From assembly GCA_903906515.1 (NCBI GenBank), contig CAIVKO010000225.1:1-54190 (forward strand): a stretch of DNA of 54,190 nucleotides. The letters are read 5' to 3'. Both the position numbers and the translations under genes were made by a program. The notes beneath the pieces are model-generated. The model was given only the letters and a program-made list of their open reading frames with translations. It was not told where the DNA came from and did no database searches. The DNA is from Akkermansiaceae bacterium. Its GTDB lineage: Bacteria; Verrucomicrobiota; Verrucomicrobiia; Verrucomicrobiales; Akkermansiaceae. This document shows positions 31,512 through 40,447 of this stretch, in pieces; position 1 is the first letter of the stretch, and each line of letters opens with the position of its first letter.

Positions 31512-33122
31512 TTGAAAACACGGGCACTTATCATTTTCGGATTGTTGGCATTGATCGTGGCATTGCCCATTGCGATGCGCCGCGAAAGCGCGACTACCAG
31601 CGCCCGCAGAGCGGACGACCATCTGATCATCCTCAGCCCGCACAACGAATCGATCCGCCAGGAATTTGGTGAGGCCTTTGCCGCGTATTGGAGGAAAACG
31701 AAGAGCCGCACGATCCACATCGATTGGAGGACTCCGGGCGGGACATCGGAAATCCGCATGGTGCTGGATGCCGGATACAAGGCAGCGGAGGAAACCGGCC
31801 ATGACGGCATCGGCGTGGATCTTTTATTCGGCGGAGGAGAACCGGATTTCTCGGCGCAGGCAAAAAAAAAGCGGCTGCTTCCGCTGCGCGTGTTCGAGAC
31901 ACATCCCGAATGGTTCGGATCTAACGGAGCAGTTCCCGAGACATTCACTGGCGAGCGGTATTTTCCAGAAGACCATGTCTGGGTGGGTGTTTGTTTGTCG
32001 CAGTTTGGTATTTCCTACAATCCTCAATATGTCGAACGGTTGAAGTTGCCGAATCCCGCAACATGGAGGGATCTGGGCGATCCGGGATATGCAGGTGCGC
32101 TTGCCTTGGCGGATCCGACCAAGAGCGGGTCCGTGGCGAGGGCGTTTGAGTTGTTAGTGCAGGGTGAGATCCTACGCAAACTTGCGGAAAATCCGGGCAA
32201 CAGGGAGGAGGCGATCCAGCAGGGGTGGAGTGCCGGTCTGCAATTGATCCAGCGCTTGTCGGCGAATGCACGCTACTTCACCGATAGCGCGTCCAAGATC
32301 CCTCAAGATGTAGGGCAGGGCAATGCGGCGGCCGGCATGTGCATCGATTTCTACGGGCATTCATACGCTCATGAACTGAAAAGCGCCGCCGGAAAACCGC
32401 GGGTGGTATGGATCGCACCTGAAGGCGGCACCACCCTGAGTGCGGATCCGATCGCCGTGCTCAAAGGCGCGCCAAGCCCGGAAATCGCACAGGAGTTTGT
32501 GGAATTCTGCCTCAGTCCGGCCGCACAAACGATCTGGTTTGGAAAACCCGGCAGTCCGGGCGGGCCGATCGAGCGGGCCCTGCACCGCGCACCGATTCGA
32601 CGCGATGTTTACACGCCGGAAAATCTATCAAACTCCACCATGCCGTGTGCCCGTCCCTACGAGGATCCGGGTAACTTTGCCTATCAGAAAGAACTCACCG
32701 GAGCATCGTTCAATACCTTGCGCCAGCTTGTGAAGGCGATGTGCATCGACTCCCATGAGGAGATGAAATCCGCATGGGCCGCGATGCGTAAAGCCGGCAT
32801 GCCGCCGGACGCGCTGGCTGTGTTCTCCGATGTGTCCATCATGCCCTATTCCGCCGGGGGTAAAGGTGATCCCGGATTCGACGGCAGCGATCCACTGAAA
32901 ACCGCCGAACACGCCGCCCGCATCGGCGAGTGGTTCCGGGCCAACTATCGAAAAGCGGAAGAGATTGCGAGAAAACATTGTAGCGGCGGTCTATGTCCGT
33001 CGCACGAATTCCAAACCATGCGTTCCTTTAATTCATATCTAGATCAACCAGCGACGGTCATAGACCGCCGCTACATTGCATGGCCGACGGTCATAGACCG
33101 CCGCTACAGATTTATTCCATGA
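31512..33122 (+). CDS. ABC importer binding protein (Fe3+-type), with repeat-derived C-terminus
   Basis: A 536-residue protein from the TTG at 31512, which has GGAG 7 bases upstream; a GTG at 31467 lies inside a repeat. The N-terminal helix (ALIIFGLLALIVALPIAM) serves as signal or anchor. The rest is a family 1 solute-binding protein (LIILSPHNESIRQEFGEAF; AGALALADPTKSGSVARAFE; VEFCLSPAAQ) with an extra C-terminal region. The last 45 or so codons run through three GTAG repeats (32980-33107) and encode PATVIDRRYIAWPTVIDRRY, so the natural end may once have been earlier. Its TGA overlaps the permease ATG (ATGA). The operon partner ATPase lies upstream. Confidence 0.82.
   Translation: MKTRALIIFGLLALIVALPIAMRRESATTSARRADDHLIILSPHNESIRQEFGEAFAAYWRKTKSRTIHIDWRTPGGTSEIRMVLDAGYKAAEETGHDGIGVDLLFGGGEPDFSAQAKKKRLLPLRVFETHPEWFGSNGAVPETFTGERYFPEDHVWVGVCLSQFGISYNPQYVERLKLPNPATWRDLGDPGYAGALALADPTKSGSVARAFELLVQGEILRKLAENPGNREEAIQQGWSAGLQLIQRLSANARYFTDSASKIPQDVGQGNAAAGMCIDFYGHSYAHELKSAAGKPRVVWIAPEGGTTLSADPIAVLKGAPSPEIAQEFVEFCLSPAAQTIWFGKPGSPGGPIERALHRAPIRRDVYTPENLSNSTMPCARPYEDPGNFAYQKELTGASFNTLRQLVKAMCIDSHEEMKSAWAAMRKAGMPPDALAVFSDVSIMPYSAGGKGDPGFDGSDPLKTAEHAARIGEWFRANYRKAEEIARKHCSGGLCPSHEFQTMRSFNSYLDQPATVIDRRYIAWPTVIDRRYRFIP
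32980..33107. repeat. Three GTAG palindromic REP-like copies, inside a coding end
   Basis: One copy runs forward at 32980-33002 (GTAGCGGCGGTCTATGTCCG then TCG); two are in reverse at 33052-33074 and 33085-33107 (complement of GTAGCGGCGGTCTATGACCG then TCG). Each is an imperfect palindrome (CGGTC-TAT-GACCG) preceded by GTAG. The forward and first reverse copies form an inverted pair about 50 bases apart. Related copies occur at 34880 and 34995-35013. Confidence 0.8.
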
Positions 33123-34810
33123 AACGCGGACCTGCCATTTTTATCACGTTTGTTGTCTGCGCCTTGTTCGCGGTGTTTTTCATCTATCCGGCGGGGATGG
33201 TGGTGAAGCAGGCGTTCGAGGGGAAGGACGGCTTCACGCTGCAATACTTCACGGTGGTTTTTAACAATCCGATCTATCGGGAAGGTCTGTGGAACTCGTT
33301 CGCCCTCGGTATGGCCTCCACGATTGTCGCGCTGTGCATCGCATTTCCACTCGCGCTCGTCGGCCATCGTTATGACTTCGCAGGCAAGCCAGCGCTCGGC
33401 GTGTTGGTGTTGGCTCCGATGATCCTGCCGCCATTTGTGGGCGCGGTAGGGGTCAAGCAGATGCTCGGGGTGAATGGGGCGTTCAACATGGCTCTCGTCA
33501 AGGCCGGCTTGATGGATCCGACGGTGCCATTCGACTGGCTGGCCGACGGCAGGTTCGTCGGGATCGTGTTGATGATCGCGCTCAATCTCTATCCGATTTT
33601 ATACATGAACATTGCGGCGGCGCTTTCCAATCTGGATCCGGCGATGGAACAAGCCGCAGAAAACCTCGGCTGTCCGCCATGGAAACGGTTTTTCCGCATC
33701 ACCCTGCCGCTGGCGATGCCCGGGGTGTTTGCCGGAGCCTCCATCGTCTTCATCTGGGCCTTCACCGAACTCGGGGTGCCTTTGGTTTTCGACTTCGGAC
33801 GCACGGCATCGGTGCAGATATTCGATGGCCTCAAGGGTCTCGACAAAAACCCGATTCCCTACGCGCTCACATCCGTGCTGCTGATCGTGGCCACGCTGGT
33901 TTTCTCTCTATCAAAATTCGTCATGGGGCGCTCCCCGCTGGGCACAGCGCCTCGACCGAAAGGGCGCGCGTCATCCTTACGCCTCCGTGGGTGGAAATCC
34001 GCGGCTTGCGCCTCGTTGTTTTTCGGGGTGTTTTTCCTCGCAAGCATTCCTCATCTCGGCGTACTGCTGCTCTCGCTGGCCGGACGTTGGTATGGCACTG
34101 TGGTGCCGGACGAATTCACGATGCGCCACTACATCGAGGCACTTGGCAATGGTCTTGTTGTGCCATCGATTCAGAACAGCCTGCTCTATGCCGGATGTGC
34201 AACGCTTGTGGCACTGGTTATCGGGCTCGGGGTGGCCTGGGTGGTGGTGCGTTCGGATTTGAAATTCCGCGGAGTGCTGGATGCGGTGGTGATGCTGCCG
34301 CTTGCGGTTCCGGGGTTGGTGATGGCTTTCGGTTACCTCGCGCTTTCGCAAGAGGGGAAACCGTTCTATTTCCTCGTCGGTGCCGGTGGCAGTCCGTTCA
34401 TGCTACTGGTCATTGCTTATGCCATCCGACGCCTGCCCTATGTGGTGCGCTCGGCGGTGGCCGGACTCCAACAGAGCAATCCGATGCTCGAGGAAGCCGC
34501 GAAATCGCTCGGTGCCAGTCCCGCGCGGGTGATGCGGCGAGTGGCGATTCCATTGCTCGGCGCAAATCTCGCCGCCGGCTGCATCCTGGCCTTCGCCTTC
34601 GCGATGTTAGAAGTAAGCGATAGCCTGATCCTTGCGCAACAAACACAACACTACCCGATCACCAAGGCGATCTACACCTTGCTCAGTACTCTAGGGAATG
34701 GCACCGAACTTGCCGCCGCGCTGGGTGTCTGGTCGATGGTATTTCTATCAGTCGCCATCATGGGAGCCGCCATCCTCGGTGGCAAACGTGGGGGATTATT
34801 CAAGGTGTGA
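33119..34810 (+). CDS. Fused ABC importer permease, FbpB/ThiP-type
   Basis: A 563-residue membrane protein from the ATG at 33119 (MKRGPAIFITFVVCALFAVF), which overlaps the TGA of the binding protein. It contains two permease modules in one chain. Both carry the ABC permease EAA-like loop: DPAMEQAAENLGCPPWKRFF (first half) and NPMLEEAAKSLGASPARVMR (second half). About 12 membrane helices are expected. Such fused permeases are typical of Fe3+ and thiamine importers. Together with the ATPase and binding protein it forms a complete importer; the substrate cannot be proved from sequence. Confidence 0.9.
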   Translation: MKRGPAIFITFVVCALFAVFFIYPAGMVVKQAFEGKDGFTLQYFTVVFNNPIYREGLWNSFALGMASTIVALCIAFPLALVGHRYDFAGKPALGVLVLAPMILPPFVGAVGVKQMLGVNGAFNMALVKAGLMDPTVPFDWLADGRFVGIVLMIALNLYPILYMNIAAALSNLDPAMEQAAENLGCPPWKRFFRITLPLAMPGVFAGASIVFIWAFTELGVPLVFDFGRTASVQIFDGLKGLDKNPIPYALTSVLLIVATLVFSLSKFVMGRSPLGTAPRPKGRASSLRLRGWKSAACASLFFGVFFLASIPHLGVLLLSLAGRWYGTVVPDEFTMRHYIEALGNGLVVPSIQNSLLYAGCATLVALVIGLGVAWVVVRSDLKFRGVLDAVVMLPLAVPGLVMAFGYLALSQEGKPFYFLVGAGGSPFMLLVIAYAIRRLPYVVRSAVAGLQQSNPMLEEAAKSLGASPARVMRRVAIPLLGANLAAGCILAFAFAMLEVSDSLILAQQTQHYPITKAIYTLLSTLGNGTELAAALGVWSMVFLSVAIMGAAILGGKRGGLFKV

Positions 34811-34879
34811 TGCGCGGGGAAAAGGTAGGGCTGACCCGCCGTGGTCAGCCCACTTGTCGCCAGCGGCGTGAGGTGCTCT

Positions 34880-35013
34880 GTAGCGGCGGTCTGTGACCGT
34901 CGATGCCAATGAAATGCGCGAAGCTCTTCTTTGTCTTTTCTTGAACGAACCGCCCACGGGGGGAATCAGCGACTTTTCCCGCAGGGGAAAAGTAGTCATA
35001 GACGCGCCGCTAC
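34880..35013. repeat. REPIN-like inverted pair of GTAG repeats
   Basis: The forward copy GTAGCGGCGGTCTGTGACCG then TCG (34880-34902) faces a reverse copy at 34995-35013 (complement of GTAGCGGCGCGTCTATGAC). Both belong to the family at 32980. The reverse copy supplies the TAG stop of the PPK2 gene (35012-35010). The 90 bases between the copies hold no gene. Confidence 0.75.
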
Positions 35014-35936
35014 AGGTGCGGCTCGTCAGGTTTCGCCGGGGTCGGTTTTTTCTCAAGCCTTGCGCGCGCTGCGGCGAGCGCCTTCACTTTTTGCGGACTG
35101 GTTTTCGGGTATTCCAATCCGAGATCCCGAATGGCCGAGACGATGATGTCGGCGACCATGGCGCGTGCGATGTATTTGCGGTCGGCGGGGATGATGTGCC
35201 ATGGCGCACGCTTGGTGCTGGTGGCGGTGAACGCGTCCTCAAACGCTTTCTGATATTCCTTCCAATGCTCCCGTTCTGCGAGATCCGCCTCGGAAAATTT
35301 CCAGTGTTTCGCCGGATTTGTCAGGCGTTCCAGGAAACGTTTTTTCTGCTCGTCTTTTGATAGATGCAGGAAGAACTTGAGAACGATCGTTCCGTTGCGG
35401 GTCAGGTGTTTCTCGAAGTTGTTGATGTCCTCATAGCGTTTTTCCCAAAAGCTCTTGTCGGGTTTCGCAGGTTGTCCCGGTCCGAGCCATTCCGGGTGGA
35501 CTTTGACGACGAGCACGTCCTCATAATAGGAACGATTGAAGATGCCGATGCGTCCGCGTTCGGGGAGCGACTTCATGTAGCGCCAGAGGAAATTGTGGTC
35601 GAGTTCTTCGGTCGAGGGTTTTTTGAAGCTGAAGACCTGGCAGCCTTGTGGGTTTACGCCCGACATCACGTGGCGGATGGTGCCGTCCTTGCCGGCAGCA
35701 TCCATGGCCTGGAAGATCAGCAGCACCGAGTAGCTGTCACTGGCGTAAAGCAATTCCTGTGTTGCATCGAGTTCCTTGCGGTTCTCCTCAAGTACCTGTG
35801 CGGCGCGCTCTTTGATGACTCCTTTGCCGAGTTCCTTGGCTTCGTCGCTCTCCATCCAATCGGTGGGGTATCGTTTGAGATCCACTTCTGTGCCGGGTTC
35901 GACGATGAATTGCTTGAGAAGTTTCGGATTAATCAT
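35010..35936 (-). CDS. ppk2: Polyphosphate kinase 2 family protein
   Basis: A 308-residue protein from the ATG at 35936 (MINPKLLKQFIVEPGTEVDL). It has the P-loop IFQAMDAAGKDGTIRHVM, the lid KPSTEELDHNFLWRYMKSLP and the Walker B-like IGIFNRSYYEDVLVVKVHP, the signature of PPK2 enzymes, which make nucleoside di- or triphosphates from polyphosphate (or the reverse). A single PPK2 domain of about 300 residues fits the one-domain class (PPK2 class I/III). The TAG stop codon lies within a GTAG intergenic repeat. No ppk1 or ppx gene is close by. Confidence 0.92.
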   Translation of the reverse strand: MINPKLLKQFIVEPGTEVDLKRYPTDWMESDEAKELGKGVIKERAAQVLEENRKELDATQELLYASDSYSVLLIFQAMDAAGKDGTIRHVMSGVNPQGCQVFSFKKPSTEELDHNFLWRYMKSLPERGRIGIFNRSYYEDVLVVKVHPEWLGPGQPAKPDKSFWEKRYEDINNFEKHLTRNGTIVLKFFLHLSKDEQKKRFLERLTNPAKHWKFSEADLAEREHWKEYQKAFEDAFTATSTKRAPWHIIPADRKYIARAMVADIIVSAIRDLGLEYPKTSPQKVKALAAARARLEKKPTPAKPDEPHL

Positions 35937-36041
35937 GGCAGTACGGGTGGTTTGCCGCAGATGGTGGAATACCAAGAGCTAGCTACATAGAATCGGTTTT
36001 TCCGGGAGGAGTAAAGTTCCGATTCCTTAAAAACGCTGGGA

Positions 36042-37379
36042 TCACACGCCGATTCTTCCGGGCTGGCCGGTGGATTCCAGGACCGAGCGCCAGAGATCTC
36101 CAGCGGGATCCACCTTGCGTCGGCCGCGGGTGACGAGGCTCATTGGCAGGTGGACGAAACTCTGGTGCCAGCGGGCGACGACCATGCCGGTTTTTCCGGC
36201 CATGCCGGCGTGCACCGCATGGCGGCCGAGATTGAGGCAGAGTATCCTGTCTTCAGGTGATGCTGGCACGCTGCGGATGAGATAACTCGGATCGATGTAT
36301 TTGAGGTTGAGCTCGATCTTTTTCTCCTTGAAGTGCTGGATGATGCGGTCTTTGAGATAGAGGCCGATATCCGAGTGAAGTTTGTTTCCGGATGCATCCA
36401 TGTTAGGATTTTCATCGGAAGGAATCAGATCCTGCCCCGCTCCTTCCGCCGTGACGATGACGGCATGGCCGCGGCTGGCGATGCGCTGCTCGATGATGGC
36501 AAGCAAACCATTTTCCCCTTCGAGTTTGAAGGGGACTTCAGGAATCAAAACCACGTTGGCCTCACCGGTGGCAAGGGCGGTGGAGCAGGCGATGAAGCCG
36601 GAATCCCGGCCCATCAGCTTGACAAGGCCGAGTCCATTGCGCGCGCCGCGGGACTCGGTATGGGCGGAAAGCACCGCGTGGAATGCGGCGGCAAACGCGG
36701 TCTGATAGCCAAAACTCCGGTCCATGAACATGATATCGTTGTCGATGGTTTTCGGGACTCCGACGATGGCGATTTGGCTGCCGCGGCGCTGGAGTTCCTC
36801 GTGGATCGCCTGCGCACCACGCTGGGAACCATCTCCGCCGATGACGTAGAGGATATTCACTCCCAAGGCTTCAAGGCGGTTAGTCATGACCTTCACATCC
36901 CGCTTGCCACGAGAGGATCCGAGGATGGAACCTCCGAAGGTGGCGATGTTCATGACACCGTCGGGTGTGAGGCCGATGGGTTTGTGGCCGAACGCAGGAT
37001 CCAGCCCTTCGAATCCATATTGGATTCCGAGGATTTCGCGGACTCCATAGACATAGTAGGCCTGCATGACGATGGCCCGGATGACATCGTTGATGCCGGG
37101 GCAGAGTCCTCCACAGGTGACAATGGCGATGCAGGTTTCCGATGGATTGAAAAAGATCTCGCGGCGGGGCCCGGCGAGTTCGATCGAGGGCGGGTCCTCG
37201 TCACTGCGCATCGCGATTTGAACGGAATCAAGATGGTCGTCGAGCAGGATGCGGTCGCCGTCGGTGTGCCAGAATGTGCCGCCTTCAGGGAAATCGCGGG
37301 TGGTGCCAGGTGAGATGATCGTGCGGGGACCCAGGTTGGTGATGTTGAGGTCTTCCGTGGTGACTGGTTCCTGTTTCAT
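36042..37379 (-). CDS. pfkA: 6-phosphofructokinase (ATP-dependent, TP0108-like clade)
   Basis: A 445-residue phosphofructokinase with N-terminal extension of about 80 residues. It has CGGLCPGINDVIRAIV (phosphate loop), VIGGDGSQRGAQAI, the catalytic PKTIDNDIMFMD, and MGRDSGFIACSTALA. The sequence GGDGS (second Gly where PPi enzymes have Asp) points to ATP as donor. The long N-terminus and the GGLCPGIN motif match the clade of PFKs found in trypanosomes, plants and spirochaetes, not the short E. coli type. Its reaction is fructose 6-phosphate to fructose 1,6-bisphosphate. No other glycolytic gene lies near. Confidence 0.9.
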   Translation of the reverse strand: MKQEPVTTEDLNITNLGPRTIISPGTTRDFPEGGTFWHTDGDRILLDDHLDSVQIAMRSDEDPPSIELAGPRREIFFNPSETCIAIVTCGGLCPGINDVIRAIVMQAYYVYGVREILGIQYGFEGLDPAFGHKPIGLTPDGVMNIATFGGSILGSSRGKRDVKVMTNRLEALGVNILYVIGGDGSQRGAQAIHEELQRRGSQIAIVGVPKTIDNDIMFMDRSFGYQTAFAAAFHAVLSAHTESRGARNGLGLVKLMGRDSGFIACSTALATGEANVVLIPEVPFKLEGENGLLAIIEQRIASRGHAVIVTAEGAGQDLIPSDENPNMDASGNKLHSDIGLYLKDRIIQHFKEKKIELNLKYIDPSYLIRSVPASPEDRILCLNLGRHAVHAGMAGKTGMVVARWHQSFVHLPMSLVTRGRRKVDPAGDLWRSVLESTGQPGRIGV

Positions 37380-37471
37380 GATCTGTTCAATGCCGAACCC
37401 ATGGCATGAGGTTACTCCTCACTCAGGGGGCCGTGACGCTATGGTCGCTTCCAAAAGAAGTAAATCCTGAT

Positions 37472-39154
37472 TTACCTCGAGAGCACGGTATGCACCGTCT
37501 GGTCCGGTTCGATCGGGCCGTAGATTTTTTCAAATCCGCTGCGGCGGAGGATGGTGCGGACTCCGCTGTGGGCTTCTGCCAGGCGGAACTCGATACCTCG
37601 TTCCAGCAGCGATTCACGGATTTCGGTGATGAGTTCGACGCCGGCCATATCAATGTGAGGAACGGTGCCGAGGTAAAACACGACCACTTTGACATCCTGA
37701 CCGCAGTGATCAAGCAGTTCGAAAAAGCGTTCACGCACATATTCGGCGTTGAAATAAAGCAATGCGCCGTCGCAACGGAAGATGAACGCACCGGGGATGC
37801 GCAGGTTTTTGGGGTGGCGGATCAGATCCGCGAAATAATCGGTATCGGGAACGCGGCCGAGTTCGGTGGTGTGCGGTTGCATGGCCCGGCGCAGCAGCAG
37901 GAGCAGCGACAGGATGGCCCCGATGAGCACACCCATCAGCAGACCGGAACCGAGCACGCCCATCAGCGCAGTAGCGGCCACCGCGAACTCGCCGCGGCTG
38001 AACGCCCAGGTGCGCTTCAACGCGGAGAAATTGAAAAGTCCGGTGACGGCGGCCAGCACAATGGCGGCGAGAACGGGCTGAGGCAGGAAACGCAACAAGC
38101 TTGATAGAAAAATGGCAACCAGAAGCATGAGCAGTGAGGCGATGAATCCGGAGAGGGGAGTCCGCGCGCCGCTGGATTCGTTGACCAGCGATTGGGACAT
38201 GCCGCCGCTGGTGGGGAATCCCTGACCGAGACCGGAGGCGAGGTTGGCACCGGCAAGCGCGAGGAATTCCTGATCGCTGTCCAGCCGGTATCCGTGCTTG
38301 TTGGCGAACATGCGGCCGATGGCTGCGGTTTCCACCGCGCCTAACAAAAAGCAGGCCATGGCCAGTGGCAGCAGCAGGTTCACATCGCTCCATTGTAGGC
38401 CGTGGATTCCGAGTTGCGGCAGCCCTTGGGGGACGGTTCCGAGCATGCTCACCCCGAGAGATCCCAGTCCGGTGAATGCCCCGGCCAATAGCGCGGCGGT
38501 GACCACGACCAGTGCGGCGGGGATGCGTGGAAAAAACCGCTTACCGAGTAGCAGAAGCGCCAACGCCGTGCTGCCGATGACGAGCGATGCGGGATTTGTT
38601 TCATGCGCATGGCGGAGGAAATAGCCGCCTCTCTCCCAGAAATCGCCGTGAGAGCTGTGAAATCCGCAAAGTTTCGGGAGTTGTGAAACCGTGAGGTGCA
38701 TGGCCACACCACACTTGAATCCTAACAGAACTGACTCTGAGATGAAGTTGACGATCACGCCCGCGCGAAACATGCGCGCAACCAACGCGAGTGCGGCGAC
38801 GATCACCGCAGTGGCTGCGGCAAGAGCGGCATGGCGTGCCGGGTCTCCGCCGGAGATGGGGGCCAGCGAGACTCCGACCAGCAACGAGATGGCGGAGGTG
38901 ACGGTAACACTCGTCTGGCGTGAGCTGGTGAAAATCCAGAATACCAACCCGGAAAACAGGCAGGCATAGAGACCGGCGGAAGGAGGAAGCCCGGCGAGCG
39001 ATGCATCACCGATGCCGGCGGGTATCAGATAGGCGGCCAGGGTGATGCCGGCGATGAGATCCGCCTTGAACCAGTCGCGCTGATAGAACCGCAGCCAGCC
39101 GAGCGCCGGAATGAAGCCCTTGATTCCGATCACTTTGGCATTCCGGTCGTTCAT
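37472..39154 (-). CDS. SulP-family anion transporter with STAS domain
   Basis: A 560-residue membrane protein. About 12 helices begin at GWLRFYQRDWFKADLIAGIT, the N-terminal SulP signature, followed by LAAYLIPAGIGDASLAGLPP. Residues about 440-555 form a cytoplasmic STAS domain (FIFRCDGALLYFNAEYVRER; PHIDMAGVELITEI with the Asp at the phospho-acceptor-like position). SulP proteins carry sulfate, bicarbonate or other anions. The gene lies 92 bases upstream (in coordinates, right) of pfkA on the same strand; there is no carbonic anhydrase or sulfate-assimilation gene nearby to point to a substrate. Confidence 0.9.
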   Translation of the reverse strand: MNDRNAKVIGIKGFIPALGWLRFYQRDWFKADLIAGITLAAYLIPAGIGDASLAGLPPSAGLYACLFSGLVFWIFTSSRQTSVTVTSAISLLVGVSLAPISGGDPARHAALAAATAVIVAALALVARMFRAGVIVNFISESVLLGFKCGVAMHLTVSQLPKLCGFHSSHGDFWERGGYFLRHAHETNPASLVIGSTALALLLLGKRFFPRIPAALVVVTAALLAGAFTGLGSLGVSMLGTVPQGLPQLGIHGLQWSDVNLLLPLAMACFLLGAVETAAIGRMFANKHGYRLDSDQEFLALAGANLASGLGQGFPTSGGMSQSLVNESSGARTPLSGFIASLLMLLVAIFLSSLLRFLPQPVLAAIVLAAVTGLFNFSALKRTWAFSRGEFAVAATALMGVLGSGLLMGVLIGAILSLLLLLRRAMQPHTTELGRVPDTDYFADLIRHPKNLRIPGAFIFRCDGALLYFNAEYVRERFFELLDHCGQDVKVVVFYLGTVPHIDMAGVELITEIRESLLERGIEFRLAEAHSGVRTILRRSGFEKIYGPIEPDQTVHTVLSR

Positions 39155-39183
39155 GATTCCATGATGTCAGATTGCAAACTGAA

Positions 39184-39768
39184 TCACGGCTTGATGCGGG
39201 TGATTTTGGCGCCTTGCAGCCCGAGTCCTCCCATCAGGCCGCGTTGATTGAAGAAAAAGGCATAGGTGCTTTTGTTCAAGGTGGTGGTGGAGAGGGAGGT
39301 TGCTATGCCTTGATCGACAATGACGAGGCTGGGGCTGCTGCCGACTTCCCATCCGCTGCTGCTGTTGAGGTTGCGGAAGGCTGAGTCATCCATCAGGAAA
39401 AGCGCGTAGCCGTATTGCTGGATGCCTGCCTGGAGCCCGTAAGAAGCACCCGCGGTTTGATAGAAATCGCGGATGGTGCCGTCGTTGCGGATGAGCGCAC
39501 CGTTGCCGCCCATGCCGCCGACAACAAAGCCGCCCTTGGTGATTTGCGGGAAGACCATGATGCCCTTGGCACTGGCCCTGAGTTTGCGCGCGGCGAGGTT
39601 CTGCTGGCAGAGGCTGTTCAAAGCCTTGCGCGAGTCAGCAGCGAGTTGTTTGGGATTGACGCTGGCGGCGTTGATATTCGCGGTCGGGCCGTTGGCGCAG
39701 TGGCTGAGAGTGAGTGCGCCGGTGGCGATGAGTGTGGTGGTGGCAAGTTTGATCAATGTGTGTTTCAT
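39184..39768 (-). CDS. SYLF/YSC84-domain lipoprotein
   Basis: A 194-residue lipoprotein with lipobox LSHC (signal MKHTLIKLATTTLIATGALT). The mature part is a SYLF/YSC84 domain: KGIMVFPQITKGGFVVGGMG, GNGALIRNDGTIRDFYQTAG, ASYGLQAGIQQYGYALFLMD and LVIVDQGIATSLSTTTL. In eukaryotes this domain binds phosphoinositides; in bacteria it occurs in envelope lipoproteins of unknown role. It lies 29 bases upstream of SulP and 56 bases downstream of the lipocalin gene, suggesting one transcript. Confidence 0.85.
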   Translation of the reverse strand: MKHTLIKLATTTLIATGALTLSHCANGPTANINAASVNPKQLAADSRKALNSLCQQNLAARKLRASAKGIMVFPQITKGGFVVGGMGGNGALIRNDGTIRDFYQTAGASYGLQAGIQQYGYALFLMDDSAFRNLNSSSGWEVGSSPSLVIVDQGIATSLSTTTLNKSTYAFFFNQRGLMGGLGLQGAKITRIKP

Positions 39769-39824
39769 GGTATTATATTTGGATATTGATGTTCATTGAA
39801 TTATCCAGCTTGAGTCATGCTTCC

Positions 39825-40391
39825 TCAATGGTGTGGATCTTTGATCAGTCGCGACATGTCGAAACCGAGTGCTTCGGCTTTGGCAACTAGCGCCTTGTAC
39901 TGTTGTTGCGGGATTCTGGAGGTGCGTGCCAGCAGCCAAAGATATTTCCGGTCCGGGGTGCCGACGATGGCTACCTGATAGTGGCCATCGACATGGAGGA
40001 TCCAGTAGTTGCCTTGTTTCGGTAAGGGAATTAGCGGCCCGAACCAGGTGTTGAACCGCACGGCGATTTTTGTGTTTTCCGGTGGATTCATCACCTTCGC
40101 GTAGCCGCGAATGTCACGCTGGGTGCCATCGGGGCGGATTGCGATGTTGTGCACGGAGATCGTGCCGTCCGGATTGCTCCCATACTCGGCCATTGCGGCC
40201 TCGTCGGATTTTTGAAACGGCATCGGCAGGCGCGCGATCTCATACCAGCGACCGGTGTAACGCTTCAGGTCCACGCTTTGCGCGGTGGCTGGAGCGGTAA
40301 CCTTGTTTGTTGTCGTGGAGCAGGACGTTAGAGCCAGGCCAAGCATGGCGAGAGCTGCGGTGACAAGTGTTTGTGTGCGGATGTGGGTCAT
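39825..40391 (-). CDS. blc: Outer-membrane lipocalin (Blc-like)
   Basis: A 188-residue lipoprotein from the ATG at 40391 (MTHIRTQTLVTAALAMLGLA), with lipobox LTSC. The mature protein starts the lipocalin barrel with LKRYTGRWYEIARLPMPF (GxW motif) and continues with GYAKVMNPPENTKIAVRF and YQVAIVGTPDRKYLWLLART, followed by the terminal helix. This matches Blc, a bacterial lipocalin that binds lysophospholipids or fatty acids and is induced by stress. It sits in a set of envelope lipoproteins with the SYLF and lipase-like genes. Confidence 0.9.
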   Translation of the reverse strand: MTHIRTQTLVTAALAMLGLALTSCSTTTNKVTAPATAQSVDLKRYTGRWYEIARLPMPFQKSDEAAMAEYGSNPDGTISVHNIAIRPDGTQRDIRGYAKVMNPPENTKIAVRFNTWFGPLIPLPKQGNYWILHVDGHYQVAIVGTPDRKYLWLLARTSRIPQQQYKALVAKAEALGFDMSRLIKDPHH

Positions 40392-40447
40392 GGGATTTTC
40401 TTTCTCATCTCGGTCTTTGGAGTTCAATTCCGGTTGTAGAGGTTAAT

